DNA from: an uncultured Mordavella sp.
GTDB lineage: Bacteria > Bacillota > Clostridia > Lachnospirales > Lachnospiraceae
Direction of reading: 5' to 3'
DNA length: 14,296 nucleotides
NCBI GenBank assembly: GCA_902406105.1
Contig: CABPCP010000071.1
Coordinates: 1-14,296, forward strand
How positions within the stretch are numbered: the stretch's first letter is position 1; every line of letters starts with the position of its first letter. Made by a program: the position numbers and the translations under genes. This document shows, in pieces, positions 1 through 8,736 of the stretch. The notes under the pieces were generated by a model. It saw only the letters and a list, made by a program, of their open reading frames with translations, searched no databases and had not been told where the DNA came from.

Positions 1-6
1 CGGCAT

Positions 7-741
7 TCAAGGTTTAGACATCCCTGCAGCTACTTCTTCATCCACATTGATTCCCACGTCTATCACAACGGCCCCTTCTCCTACCATATCCCCGGAGATC
101 ATCTTTGCTTTCCCTGCCGCGGCCACCAGGATCTGCGCTTCCTTACAGACTCCTTTTAGATCCTCTGTCCGGGTGTGGCAGACTGTGACTGTCGCATGTC
201 TTTTCAAAAGCAGCATGGCCGCCGGTTTCCCGATCACCATACTTCTTCCCACCACTACGGTCCGCCTGCCCTTAGGGTCAATGCCGTAAGCATCCAGCAT
301 GGTCATGACCGCTTCCGCCGTACAGGGCGCATACCCGGTTTCATCGCCGGCAAATACTTTCGCTATATTTACGGCGCTCATACAGTCCACATCTTTCCTG
401 GGATCGATCATTGCCTTCACCGGTTCTTCATCCAAATGACTTGGGAGAGGACGGAATAATAGAATCCCATGTACGTTTGGATCTTCATTCACCTGCCGGA
501 ACGCATCCTCGAATTCCTTCTGAGAGATCTCTTCTGGCAGTTCCACCACCCGGCAGCCGATTCCTGTCAGTTCCATCCGTTTCTTGGCGCCCCGCTCATA
601 GGCCAGATCGTCCGGGCGGTTTCCCACCCGGAGGATACAAAGCATAGGCAGGATCCCCTGGCTTTTCAACGTTTCTGTCCGCCGGATCAGATCCTCTTTC
701 ATAGACTTTGCCACATCTGTCCCCATCATGACTGTACTCAT
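7..741 (-). CDS. folD: Methylenetetrahydrofolate dehydrogenase (FolD family), apparently without cyclohydrolase residues and C-terminally short
   Basis: This FolD-family enzyme interconverts 5,10-methylene-THF and 5,10-methenyl-THF with NAD(P) in the cytosol. Family marks seen are Tyr48, PLP at 98-100, KDVD at 116-119, the nucleotide-binding GRSMVIGKP around 165-173 and VVIDVGIN near 225-232. In a gap-free alignment with E. coli FolD (from memory), the cyclohydrolase lysine Lys54 corresponds to Ala52 and Gln98 to Phe96, while Asp121 is kept as Asp119. It is therefore probably a dehydrogenase only, with the preceding gene fchA supplying the cyclohydrolase. The protein is 244 residues against the usual 280-290: it stops just after GINVDEE, so the C-terminal PVPGGVGPMT segment is missing, and only six bases lie beyond the stop. 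A frameshift, true truncation or sequencing error cannot be told apart here. The start is the ATG at 741, with GGAGG 9 bases upstream; it lies 21 bases after fchA and is the last operon gene visible. Confidence 0.88.
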   Translation of the reverse strand: MSTVMMGTDVAKSMKEDLIRRTETLKSQGILPMLCILRVGNRPDDLAYERGAKKRMELTGIGCRVVELPEEISQKEFEDAFRQVNEDPNVHGILLFRPLPSHLDEEPVKAMIDPRKDVDCMSAVNIAKVFAGDETGYAPCTAEAVMTMLDAYGIDPKGRRTVVVGRSMVIGKPAAMLLLKRHATVTVCHTRTEDLKGVCKEAQILVAAAGKAKMISGDMVGEGAVVIDVGINVDEEVAAGMSKP

Positions 742-762
742 TGTCCTTTTCCTCCCTCTTTC

Positions 763-1389
763 TCAGCGGATCTTCTCCAGCACATCCTGGTAGATCTTTT
801 CTTTCTGGCGGCTTCCCTCCTGGATCATCGCCTCTGCCTTGCTGTTCATCTCCTTGGCCCGTTCCCGGTTTTTCATCAGTTTCGTGTTAATAAAGATATT
901 CAGAGAAGCGCCTTCCAAAGCGGCCTGGGCAAACAGGATCCCAACCCCCACATCGCTGATGGCGATCCTGCTGCCTTTCTCTCCCAAAACTTCCAGTTCT
1001 TCCATAACCTTCCGGATCGTCTCCATGATTTCCATGGGAACCACGCTCGCCTCATACAGCGCCTCTTCCATAACCGCTTCTTTCTTCTCCTGCTGCTCTT
1101 TTGTTTCTCTGGGCAGACCATAAGCTTTGGAAAGCGGCTCAAAAGCCTTTGCGTCCGCATCCGTCAGGCGGACCAGTTCTTCCTGAAGCCCTTTCAGCTT
1201 TATAAGGCTGGCCTTGATCTCCTCTTCCACATCCGCGTACCTTTTCTTGCCGATAGTCAGATTGGCCACCATCATGCCAAGAGCGCCGGCAAACGCGCCT
1301 ACCGCCGCCGAGGCTCCGCCGCCGCCCGGCACCGGTTCCTTAGAAGAAAGCGCCTCCAAAAATTCCGTCGTTTTCTTTTCCAGCATCAT
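763..1389 (-). CDS. fchA: Methenyltetrahydrofolate cyclohydrolase, FchA / cyclodeaminase family
   Basis: This 208-residue, mostly helical protein belongs to the cyclodeaminase/cyclohydrolase (FTCD C-terminal, FchA) family, which hydrolyses 5,10-methenyl-THF to 10-formyl-THF. The family mark is the N-terminal PVPGGGGASAAVGAFAGAL at about 19-37, followed by long amphipathic helices, and the length is normal. It sits between fhs and folD, as in acetogenic and purine- or glycine-fermenting clostridia, where FchA carries the step that bifunctional FolD performs elsewhere. That role is supported by the loss of cyclohydrolase residues in the neighbouring FolD. The start is the first of two adjacent ATG codons (1389), 9 bases after AGGAGG, and this ribosome binding site overlaps the fhs stop codon (TAGGAGG), so translation is probably coupled. 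A formiminotetrahydrofolate cyclodeaminase is the alternative, but no histidine-degradation genes are nearby. Confidence 0.9.
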   Translation of the reverse strand: MMLEKKTTEFLEALSSKEPVPGGGGASAAVGAFAGALGMMVANLTIGKKRYADVEEEIKASLIKLKGLQEELVRLTDADAKAFEPLSKAYGLPRETKEQQEKKEAVMEEALYEASVVPMEIMETIRKVMEELEVLGEKGSRIAISDVGVGILFAQAALEGASLNIFINTKLMKNRERAKEMNSKAEAMIQEGSRQKEKIYQDVLEKIR

Positions 1390-1402
1390 TTCTCTCTTCC
1401 TC

Positions 1403-3082
1403 CTAGAACAATCCTGAGATCACACCGTCCGCATCCACATCGATCTTCTCTGCCGCCGGTACTTTAGGAAGGCCAGGCATCTTCATAATATCTCCGGTAA
1501 GCGCCACCAGAAATCCGGCACCCGCGGAAGCGGCAATATCCCGAATTGTGATCCGGAATCCTCGCGGACGCCCCAGCATCTTGGCGTCATCCGTCAGAGA
1601 ATATTGATTCTTCGCCATACAGATCGGAAGCCCTCCCAGTCCGATCTCTTCTAAGTTTTTAATCTCTTTGTTGGCTTTGGCAGTATAGTCCACCCCGTCA
1701 GCACCATAGACTTTTACAGCGATCGCTTCGATCTTCTCTTTGATCGGAGCGGCTGTATCATAGACGAATTCCATCCTGCTTTCTTCCTCGCAGAGACGAA
1801 TCACTTCCCGGGCCAGTTCCTCGCCCCCGGCGCCTCCTTTGCCCCACACCTGGGAGAGCGCCGTGTTGACGCCTGATTCTTTGCATTTCTGCCGCACAAA
1901 GTCCAGCTCTGCCTGGGTATCTGTAGGAAACTGGTTGATCGCTACCACCGCCGGAAGGTGATATACCTTTGTAATATTTTCAATATGTTTCAACAGATTT
2001 GGAATCCCTTTTTCCAGAGCCTCCAAATTTTCTTCCTGCAATTCGTTCTTGGGAACTCCCCCATTATACTTCAAAGCTTTGATGGTGGCAACTAAAATCA
2101 CCGCGTTTGGTCTAAGCCCAGACATCCTGCACTTAATATCTACGAATTTCTCCGCGCCCAGATCCGCTCCAAATCCAGCCTCCGTCACCATATAATCCGC
2201 CAGCTTCATACCCATCTTTGTAGCGATCACGCTGTTGCATCCATGGGCGATATTCGCAAAGGGTCCGCCGTGGATAAAAGCCGGGGTTCCTTCCAGCGTC
2301 TGTACTAGATTCGGTTTTAACGCGTCTTTTAAGAGCGCCGCCGCGGCCCCTTCCGCATGGAGATCTCCTGCGGTCACCGGTTTTCCGCTTCTGGAATAGG
2401 CGACGATGATCTTAGATACCCTCTCTTTGAGATCCAGAATATCTTTTGCCAGGCAAAAAACCGCCATAATTTCAGAAGCCACCGTAATATCAAACCCATC
2501 CTGTCTAGTCACGCCGTCTGCTTTGGCTCCCAGCCCATCCACAATGCTGCGCAGCTGTCTGTCGTTCATATCCACGCACCGCCGCCAGGTGACCCGGTTG
2601 GTGTCAATATCCAGCGCGTTGCCCTGATGGATGTGGTTGTCCAGCATAGCGGCGATCAGGTTATTGGCCGCTCCAATGGCGTGAAGGTCTCCGGTAAAAT
2701 GCAGGTTAATATCTTCCATCGGAACCACCTGGGCATATCCGCCTCCCGCGGCCCCGCCTTTCACTCCGAACACCGGCCCAAGAGAAGGTTCCCTTAAAGC
2801 AACCATGGTCTTTTTCCCCAGCCGGTTCATCGCGTCGGCCACTCCGATGGTGGTCGTGGTCTTGCCCTCTCCCGCCGGCGTAGGATTGATGGCTGTCACC
2901 AGGATCAGCTTGGCATCCGGCCTGGATGATAATTCATCTTTGTAATACCGATAGTCGATCTTCGCTTTATATCTTCCGTAATTTTCTACATATCGCTCTG
3001 GAATCCCAAGTTCCCCCGCGATCTCATTGATCTCTCTCATCTGCGCTTCCTGGGCGATCTCGATATCACTTTTCCATCCCAT
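1403..3082 (-). CDS. fhs: Formate--tetrahydrofolate ligase (10-formyl-THF synthetase)
   Basis: Fhs catalyses formate + ATP + THF to and from 10-formyl-THF + ADP + phosphate. The 559 residues are the normal length for the monofunctional bacterial enzyme. The ATP-binding loop [12 protein letters not shown] lies at 67-78, followed by the typical [20 protein letters not shown] at about 96-115 and the conserved region around [14 protein letters not shown]. No break or missing motif was noticed. The ATG at 3082 follows AAAGGAGAGG at a suitable distance, and the gene begins 26 bases after lpdA. Within this operon the enzyme can run in the ATP-forming direction, releasing formate from the carbon-2 of glycine, or in the formate-fixing direction used in the Wood-Ljungdahl and reductive glycine routes. 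Neighbours alone do not settle the direction, though induction by glycine favours the first. Confidence 0.96.
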   Translation of the reverse strand: MGWKSDIEIAQEAQMREINEIAGELGIPERYVENYGRYKAKIDYRYYKDELSSRPDAKLILVTAINPTPAGEGKTTTTIGVADAMNRLGKKTMVALREPSLGPVFGVKGGAAGGGYAQVVPMEDINLHFTGDLHAIGAANNLIAAMLDNHIHQGNALDIDTNRVTWRRCVDMNDRQLRSIVDGLGAKADGVTRQDGFDITVASEIMAVFCLAKDILDLKERVSKIIVAYSRSGKPVTAGDLHAEGAAAALLKDALKPNLVQTLEGTPAFIHGGPFANIAHGCNSVIATKMGMKLADYMVTEAGFGADLGAEKFVDIKCRMSGLRPNAVILVATIKALKYNGGVPKNELQEENLEALEKGIPNLLKHIENITKVYHLPAVVAINQFPTDTQAELDFVRQKCKESGVNTALSQVWGKGGAGGEELAREVIRLCEEESRMEFVYDTAAPIKEKIEAIAVKVYGADGVDYTAKANKEIKNLEEIGLGGLPICMAKNQYSLTDDAKMLGRPRGFRITIRDIAASAGAGFLVALTGDIMKMPGLPKVPAAEKIDVDADGVISGLF

Positions 3083-3108
3083 TTCTTTCCTCTCCTTTCT
3101 TTAGAAAT

Positions 3109-4515
3109 CTACCGTTTCCCGCGCGGCATCACATGGATCGCTCCGCCTTCCAGCTCTTCCAGCGCCTCTCCGATTCCTTCATTATAAGTGGGATGAGCCC
3201 GCATCCCTTTTTCCATCTGATGGGTGGTAAGCCCATTCACGACTGCCGTCACAAATTCCCCGATCATATCGGTGGCTCTGGCGCACATCATATGGGCGCC
3301 CAGGATCACACCCGTGTCCTCCCTGGCCACGATTTTTATAAATCCCCTGTCTTCCTTTGAGATCAGGCTTCTTCCATTGGCGCTCATGATAAATTTTCCG
3401 GTCCGAACCGGTATCTGCTGTTCTTTGGCCCCTTCTTCCGTCAGTCCCACAGAGGCGATCTCCGGATCGGTGTAGACACAGGATGGTACCACATCCAGGT
3501 CTATGGCCGGATCCTTTCCCGCAATTTGCTTTGCTACAGCCATCCCTTGAGCGCTGGCCCTATGGGCCAGCTGGACTCCAAAGGTCAGGTCTCCGATGGC
3601 ATAGACACCTTCCAGGCTGGTCCGAAACCGCTGGTCCACCAGAACTCTTCCCTTTTCCATCTCAGGCTTGGCCTCTTCCGCAAAAAGCCCTTCTGTATTG
3701 GGAATCCTTCCCACAGCGCACAGCACATATTGAGCGGACACAGACTGCTCTTTTTCCTTTTCCAAAAAGCGGCAGGCGTATCCCGATCCACCGGCCTCTA
3801 TCCCCTGAACAGCCGCCGAGGTATGGATATCGATGCCTCGCTTCTTCAAGATCAGTTTCAGATTCTGGGAAATCTCTTTATCCATGTTGGGCACCAGCCG
3901 GGGCATAGCTTCCAAAATGGTCACCCGAGTCCCCAAGCCCGCAAAGGCGGCGGCAAATTCCACACTGATCACACCGCCGCCGATAATGATCAGGCTTTCC
4001 GGCCGCTCTCTCAATTGGAGCAGGGTATCACTGGTCAAAACCCCCGGAAGGTCCATGCCAGGAAGCGGCAGCAGCAAAGGCTTTGAGCCGGTCGCCAGAA
4101 TGATATGGTCCCCGGCGTAAGTTTCTTTCCCTTCTCCGGTCTGGACCTGGACTCGTTTCCCCGGAAGCAGCGTTCCTCTTCCGGAGATCCATTTGGCTCC
4201 ATTGGCCTTCAAAAGCTGTTCCACCCCATGTACCAGAGTTTCCGTTGTTTCCTCTTTATAGGCCAGGATCTTCTCATAATCAAAAGACGCCTCCGGCACC
4301 TGGATGCCGAATCTTTCGGAAGCTTTCGCCTCCTGATAAACTCCCGCCGCGTGTATCATAGCCTTGGCCGGGATACACCCCCGGTTCAGGCAGGTGCCTC
4401 CTGCTTTTCCTTCTTCCACCACGGCAACGGAAAGCCCCAGCTTTGCCGCCTCAATAGCCGCCACATATCCTCCCGGGCCCGCGCCGATGATGATACAATC
4501 ATAATGCCGTTCCAT
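3109..4515 (-). CDS. lpdA: Dihydrolipoyl dehydrogenase (glycine cleavage L protein, E3)
   Basis: This FAD-dependent pyridine nucleotide-disulfide oxidoreductase reoxidises the dihydrolipoyl arm of the H protein and passes electrons to NAD. Visible parts are the FAD-binding GAGPGG at 11-16, the redox-active pair Cys42 and Cys47 in GGTCLNRGCIPAK, the NAD-binding GGGVIS at 179-184, a second FAD motif YAIGDL in the middle, and the C-terminal HPTYNE with His441 and Glu446, the active-site dyad of the partner subunit. At 468 residues it is standard length and lacks the N-terminal lipoyl domain found on some clostridial E3 proteins. The ATG at 4515 is preceded by AAGGAG with a 5-base gap, and the gene starts 20 bases after the lipoate ligase. 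No pyruvate or acetoin dehydrogenase genes are nearby, so it is probably dedicated to glycine cleavage. Confidence 0.96.
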   Translation of the reverse strand: MERHYDCIIIGAGPGGYVAAIEAAKLGLSVAVVEEGKAGGTCLNRGCIPAKAMIHAAGVYQEAKASERFGIQVPEASFDYEKILAYKEETTETLVHGVEQLLKANGAKWISGRGTLLPGKRVQVQTGEGKETYAGDHIILATGSKPLLLPLPGMDLPGVLTSDTLLQLRERPESLIIIGGGVISVEFAAAFAGLGTRVTILEAMPRLVPNMDKEISQNLKLILKKRGIDIHTSAAVQGIEAGGSGYACRFLEKEKEQSVSAQYVLCAVGRIPNTEGLFAEEAKPEMEKGRVLVDQRFRTSLEGVYAIGDLTFGVQLAHRASAQGMAVAKQIAGKDPAIDLDVVPSCVYTDPEIASVGLTEEGAKEQQIPVRTGKFIMSANGRSLISKEDRGFIKIVAREDTGVILGAHMMCARATDMIGEFVTAVVNGLTTHQMEKGMRAHPTYNEGIGEALEELEGGAIHVMPRGKR

Positions 4516-4535
4516 CTTTTCTCCTTACTTTCCAT

Positions 4536-5534
4536 CTATAAATCCACTGTCCGCAGCCATCCGCAGATCTCTTCCACCATGTTTTGTTCCTCCGGGCCGG
4601 CCGCCGGAAGCGTCCCAAGAGCCTGAAGGAGCTCCCGCTTCTCATAACGAAGTCCGCAAAGCCGCGGGCCGATGGCTTCGATCAGTTCCGGTTTCAGAGA
4701 GTCGGAATACACGCCCGCGTCCTCCACCTTTCCGCCGCAGATCTGAAACTGTATCTGAAGGGATCCCCAGGGGAACCGATGGGACTGTTCATACTGAAAC
4801 CTTAGTTTCTTCCCATATTTCCACTCCCAGGAACTATATTTTGCCCGCTCCCGTTCTATCTCCTTCTGGTCTAAGTCCTCATCTCCAATCACTCTGGCCG
4901 GATATCCATAGACTTCTTCAAACGCCTCCCGAAGCGCCTTTTTCAACTCTCCTACGGTCAGATCCGGCACGAATTCCTTTAGGTTCGCAACTCTTGACTT
5001 GACGGAGGCGACTCCTTTGGAACGCAGTTTCTCTTTGGATACGGTCAGGTACTGAGTCAGATTATCCAAATCCACGTCCACCATCAGGGTCCCGTGGTGA
5101 TACCACTGTTCCCCCTGTTCATAGAACGCGTTTCCAGAGAACTTCTTCCCCTCCGCCAGAATGTCATTGCGCCCGGACTTCTCCGCCTTTACGCCCAGCT
5201 TTCGCGCCGCCTGGAGGATCACCTCCATCTGCCGCTTTATATTGTAATCTTCTTTGCATACCAGAAAGGTAAAATTCAGATTCCCCAGATCATGGAAGAC
5301 GGCTCCGCCTCCGGAGAGCCGGCGCGCCAGCTTTCCTCCGTCTTCTTCCAGCGCTTCTGTCCTGCACTCCGCCCATGCGTTCTGGTTCTTTCCGATCACT
5401 ACCGTTTTCTGATTCTGCCATAAGTAGAGGATACACTGGCCTTTCCGGCAGTGCCGCAGCAGATATTCTTCCAGCGCCAGATTCTCATATGGGTCAAAGG
5501 AATGGCTCTCCAGATACGCCGTCTGGACGATCAT
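4536..5534 (-). CDS. lplA: Lipoate--protein ligase
   Basis: This protein activates lipoate with ATP and attaches it to a lysine of lipoyl-domain proteins; here the obvious target is GcvH. Diagnostic features are RRLSGGGAVFHDLGNLNF at 71-88 and GRNDI at 121-125 followed by KKFSGNAF, in which Lys131 matches the catalytic lysine of the biotin/lipoate ligase fold (E. coli LplA Lys133). The roughly 90 C-terminal residues match the accessory domain of full-length LplA enzymes, giving 332 residues in all. The gene overlaps gcvPB by 4 bases (ATGA), and GGAGG lies 7 bases before its ATG inside gcvPB, so the two are translationally coupled. No lipoate synthase or octanoyltransferase appears in the window, consistent with dependence on scavenged lipoate, although such genes could lie elsewhere in the genome. 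Confidence 0.93.
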   Translation of the reverse strand: MIVQTAYLESHSFDPYENLALEEYLLRHCRKGQCILYLWQNQKTVVIGKNQNAWAECRTEALEEDGGKLARRLSGGGAVFHDLGNLNFTFLVCKEDYNIKRQMEVILQAARKLGVKAEKSGRNDILAEGKKFSGNAFYEQGEQWYHHGTLMVDVDLDNLTQYLTVSKEKLRSKGVASVKSRVANLKEFVPDLTVGELKKALREAFEEVYGYPARVIGDEDLDQKEIERERAKYSSWEWKYGKKLRFQYEQSHRFPWGSLQIQFQICGGKVEDAGVYSDSLKPELIEAIGPRLCGLRYEKRELLQALGTLPAAGPEEQNMVEEICGWLRTVDL

Positions 5535-6985
5535 GCTTCTTCCTCCAAAGGATCTGTCTCCTTAAATATATACCGAAGCACCGGATGCCTTGCCGCATTT
5601 ACCTCATCCAGCCGGGTTACCGGCGTTGTGACCGGCGCCTGATGGAGCCTCTCCGAATCTGTCTCTGCTGTCTGGTACAGCTCCCGGAATACTTGGATGG
5701 CCTCATCCAGAGTGTCTTTGGATTCCGTTTCTGTAGGTTCCGCCATCAGCGCTTCCTCCACGATCAGCGGGAAGTACATGGTCGGAGGATGGATTCCCCG
5801 GTCCAAAAGGCCCTTCGCAATATCCATGGCAGAAATTCCATCCTTTTTCTTCAGCTCTTTCAAACTCATGACAAATTCATGCATGCAGAGAGTGTCATAA
5901 GCCATGGGATACAAGTCTTTCAGACCGTTCATCAGATAGTTTGCATTGAGCACCGCGTTCTGGCTTGCCTGGGGGATTCCTTCTCTTCCAAGGGTCAGGA
6001 TATAAGTCAGCGCCCGCACTACCACCAGGAAATTCCCATAGAAGCTTTTCATCTCTCCAATGCTTCGGGGCGCTTTTTCCACTCCGTATTCCGTCTCCCC
6101 AGTCACGCGTATGGAGGGCAGGAAATCTTCCAGGATCTTCTTGCAGCCTACCGGGCCGCTTCCCGGTCCTCCGCCTCCATGAGGAGTAGAAAAGGTCTTG
6201 TGAAGGTTTAAATGGACCACGTCAAATCCCATATCGCCGGGGCGGGCCATTCCCATGACCGCGTTCAGATTAGCGCCGTCGTAGTAGCATAGTCCCCCGC
6301 AGGCATGGATGATATCTGTGATCTCAAGAATATTTTTATCAAACAGCCCCAGCGTATTCGGATTGGTCAGCATAAGCCCGGCCACCTCCGGCGTGGCCGC
6401 CTCTCTTAGTTTCTCCAGATCCACACAGCCGTCGGCTCCTGAGGGGATACTGACTACGGTAAATCCTGCCATCACCGCGCTGGCAGGGTTGGTGCCGTGG
6501 GCGGAATCCGGAATCAGGATCTTGGTACGCTTCTCGTCCTTCCTGCTCTTATGATAGGCCTTGATCAGCAGCAGTCCCGCAAACTCTCCGTGAGCTCCTG
6601 CCGCCGGCTGAAAACTCATAGCATCCATTCCTGTGATCTCGCAAAGATATGTTTCCGCCTTTTTCAAAACTTCCAGACAGCCCTGCACCGCAGAGAGGGG
6701 CTGCAGCGGATGGATCTTTGCAAAGCCCGGAAGATTGGCCATTTCCTCATTGATCCTTGGATTATATTTCATTGTGCAGGAGCCCAGAGGATAAAAACCA
6801 TCGTTCACGCCATGACTTTTTTTCGCCAGTTCTGTGTAATGTCTGCTAAGTTCTCCCTCGGAAAGCTCCGGCAGGTGTAAGGGCTGTTTTCTCTCATCCT
6901 GGGTCTTAAGACTTACGACCGGCACATCACAGGGAGGCAGAAGGTCGCAGTGTCTTCCTGGTCTGCTCTTTTCAAATATCAACAT
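5531..6985 (-). CDS. gcvPB: Glycine dehydrogenase (decarboxylating) subunit 2, P-protein beta
   Basis: With GcvPA this forms the PLP-dependent P protein that decarboxylates glycine and moves the aminomethyl group to lipoylated GcvH. It carries the cofactor: the PLP lysine is Lys263 in LNLHKTFSTPHGGGGPGSGP. Other family marks are GFYPLGSCTMKYNP at about 63-76, PAAGAHGEFAG at 127-137 and PDSAHGTNPASA at 159-170. At 484 residues the length is normal for the split beta subunit. Only three bases separate it from gcvPA. Its ribosome binding site AAGGAGGTG consists of the last three sense codons of gcvPA, and the ATG follows TAAGCG, a compact arrangement suited to equal synthesis of the two subunits. 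The 3' end overlaps the start of the lipoate ligase gene. Confidence 0.97.
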   Translation of the reverse strand: MLIFEKSRPGRHCDLLPPCDVPVVSLKTQDERKQPLHLPELSEGELSRHYTELAKKSHGVNDGFYPLGSCTMKYNPRINEEMANLPGFAKIHPLQPLSAVQGCLEVLKKAETYLCEITGMDAMSFQPAAGAHGEFAGLLLIKAYHKSRKDEKRTKILIPDSAHGTNPASAVMAGFTVVSIPSGADGCVDLEKLREAATPEVAGLMLTNPNTLGLFDKNILEITDIIHACGGLCYYDGANLNAVMGMARPGDMGFDVVHLNLHKTFSTPHGGGGPGSGPVGCKKILEDFLPSIRVTGETEYGVEKAPRSIGEMKSFYGNFLVVVRALTYILTLGREGIPQASQNAVLNANYLMNGLKDLYPMAYDTLCMHEFVMSLKELKKKDGISAMDIAKGLLDRGIHPPTMYFPLIVEEALMAEPTETESKDTLDEAIQVFRELYQTAETDSERLHQAPVTTPVTRLDEVNAARHPVLRYIFKETDPLEEEA

Positions 6986-6988
6986 CGC

Positions 6989-8299
6989 TTACACCTCCTT
7001 TAAGATCTGGACGGCCCGGTCCATTTCCTGTTTCGTATTCATTTCCGTACAGCACCAGAGGATCCTGTGTTCATCCAGAGGAAAGCCTCCTAGGATATTC
7101 TGCGCTTCCAGCGCGGACAGCGCCTTTTCGGAAGGCGCCTCTGACACCGTCACAAATTCATGAAAGAATTCTCCCTGGTTTACTGCATGAAATCCGGCTT
7201 TGTCAAGTTCCTCAGCCAGATAATGGGCCTTGGACATACACTGCCGCGCCGCTTCCTTTAATCCTCCGCTTCCCATGGAAGCCAGGTAAGTTCCTACCGC
7301 CAGGGCGCACAGCGCCTGGTTGGAGCAGATATTGCTGGAAGCTTTCTCCCTGCGGATATGCTGTTCTCTTGCCTGCAGCGTCAATACATATCCGATTTTG
7401 CCATTGGCGTCCGCTGTCTGTCCCACAATCCTGCCAGGCAGCTTCCGGGTCATTGCGGCCACGCAGGCCATGAACCCAAGGTAGGGTCCTCCAAAAGCCA
7501 GCGGAAGCCCCATGGGCTGGCCTTCTCCTACCGCCACGTCCGCTCCGTATTCCCTTGGCGTCTTTAAAATGCCCAGGGAAATGGGATTCACTCCCATGAT
7601 GTATTTCGCTCCCGCTTTATGTACGATCTCTCCGATCTCACCAGCCGGTTCCAGATTCCCATAATAATTGGGATGCTGAATGTAGACGCAGGCCGTCTCT
7701 TCATCCAGATGGGTTTCCAAAAACGCAAGGTCTGTAACCCCCTCTTTCTCCGGAATCACTTCCACTTCCATTTCATTTCCAAAGCAATAGGTCTTCACCG
7801 TCTCTAATACGCCCGGATGTACCGCCGCTGAGATCCATGCTTTCTTTCTTTTCCGCTCCCTGCACATAGCGATTCCTTCCGCCGCCGCGGAGGCTCCATC
7901 GTAGACAGAGGCGTTGGAAGCATCCATCCCCGTCAGCTCACAGATCATCGTCTGATATTCAAAGATAGACTGCAGGATTCCCTGGCTGATCTCTGCCTGA
8001 TACGGTGTATACGCGGTCTGCAGGTCTTCTTTGGAAATCACGTTTTTCACCATAGCCGGAATGTAATGGCGATAGGCTCCGGCGCCCCGGAAAATGGTGG
8101 GAAAAATATGATTTTTCGCCGCCATTTCCCCTATGATCCGCCGGACTTCTAATTCCGACTTTCCTTTCGGAAGATCCAATGTCCTTTGAAACCGGACTTC
8201 CTCTGGAATATCGCGGAAAAGTTCCTCTATTGAAGCAAGGCCGATGGTTTCCAGCATTGCCTTCTGTTCTTCTTTAGTTCCTGGTACATAACTGCCCAT
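6989..8299 (-). CDS. gcvPA: Glycine dehydrogenase (decarboxylating) subunit 1, P-protein alpha
   Basis: This is the PLP-fold subunit of the two-part P protein that lacks the cofactor lysine and partners GcvPB. Recognition rests on the N-terminal YVPGTKEEQKAMLETIG and on FRGAGAYRHYIP, TAYTPYQAEISQGILQSIFE and TGMDASNASVYDGASAAAE in the first third, the usual signature of GcvPA. The later segment around GGPYLGFMA and the region with REKASSNICSNQAL also match. The length of 436 residues is normal. The ATG at 8299 follows AGGTGG at an acceptable distance and lies 26 bases after gcvH. The gene ends in AAG GAG GTG TAA, so its last codons double as the Shine-Dalgarno sequence of gcvPB. Split P proteins are usual in Firmicutes. 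Confidence 0.97.
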   Translation of the reverse strand: MGSYVPGTKEEQKAMLETIGLASIEELFRDIPEEVRFQRTLDLPKGKSELEVRRIIGEMAAKNHIFPTIFRGAGAYRHYIPAMVKNVISKEDLQTAYTPYQAEISQGILQSIFEYQTMICELTGMDASNASVYDGASAAAEGIAMCRERKRKKAWISAAVHPGVLETVKTYCFGNEMEVEVIPEKEGVTDLAFLETHLDEETACVYIQHPNYYGNLEPAGEIGEIVHKAGAKYIMGVNPISLGILKTPREYGADVAVGEGQPMGLPLAFGGPYLGFMACVAAMTRKLPGRIVGQTADANGKIGYVLTLQAREQHIRREKASSNICSNQALCALAVGTYLASMGSGGLKEAARQCMSKAHYLAEELDKAGFHAVNQGEFFHEFVTVSEAPSEKALSALEAQNILGGFPLDEHRILWCCTEMNTKQEMDRAVQILKEV

Positions 8300-8325
8300 A
8301 GCAGGTCACCACCTTTCCGCTGAGT

Positions 8326-8700
8326 CTAGCCTTCCTCTACAAACGCCTGATATTCCTGGGCGCTTAACAGTTCCTCCATCTCTGTGATCTCCTTTACTTT
8401 CACAAACCACGCGTCATAGGGCATCTCATTAATAGATTCCGGCGCGTCCAGAAGCTCCTCGTTGATCTGGCTGATCACTCCTGATACCGGGGAATACACA
8501 TCAGACACTGCTTTGACAGATTCCACATCCGCAAATGCCTCTCCCACCGTCACTTCATCTCCCTCTTCCGGCAGATTGACAAACACCAGATCCCCAAGCT
8601 CAGACTGGGCGAAATCGGTAAGCCCGATGATCACTTCGTCTCCCTCTTCTTTTACCCATTCATGGGATTTTGAATACCTCAGTTCTTCTCTTAATTCCAC
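8326..8700 (-). CDS. gcvH: Glycine cleavage system H protein
   Basis: GcvH is the lipoylated shuttle protein carrying the aminomethyl group from the P protein to GcvT and then delivering electrons to the L protein. It has the conserved opening [19 protein letters not shown] text (seen as [12 protein letters not shown] at 33-44), and the lipoyl attachment site ESVKAVSD with Lys63 as the modified residue. The N-rich SPVSG turn near 72-76 and the C-terminal YDAWFVKVK are also typical. At 124 residues it is close to family length. The start is a GTG codon at 8700, chosen because AAGGAG lies 8 bases upstream and because it gives the normal N-terminus; no better ATG exists nearby. It lies 36 bases after gcvT. 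The lipoate ligase three genes downstream is the likely modifying enzyme. Confidence 0.96.
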   Translation of the reverse strand: MELREELRYSKSHEWVKEEGDEVIIGLTDFAQSELGDLVFVNLPEEGDEVTVGEAFADVESVKAVSDVYSPVSGVISQINEELLDAPESINEMPYDAWFVKVKEITEMEELLSAQEYQAFVEEG

Positions 8701-8736
8701 AGCTGCTTCTCCTTTCTTTTCCCTTGAATTTAAATT

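Noticed and set aside
469..1467. Long open frame on the plus strand (332 codons)
   Set aside because: It lies antisense across folD and fchA, which have clear family motifs, and its translation is a low-complexity, His/Phe/Leu-rich mirror of them with no ribosome binding site.
5375..6211. Plus-strand open frame of 278 codons
   Set aside because: It is the antisense shadow of lplA and gcvPB and shows no recognisable domain.
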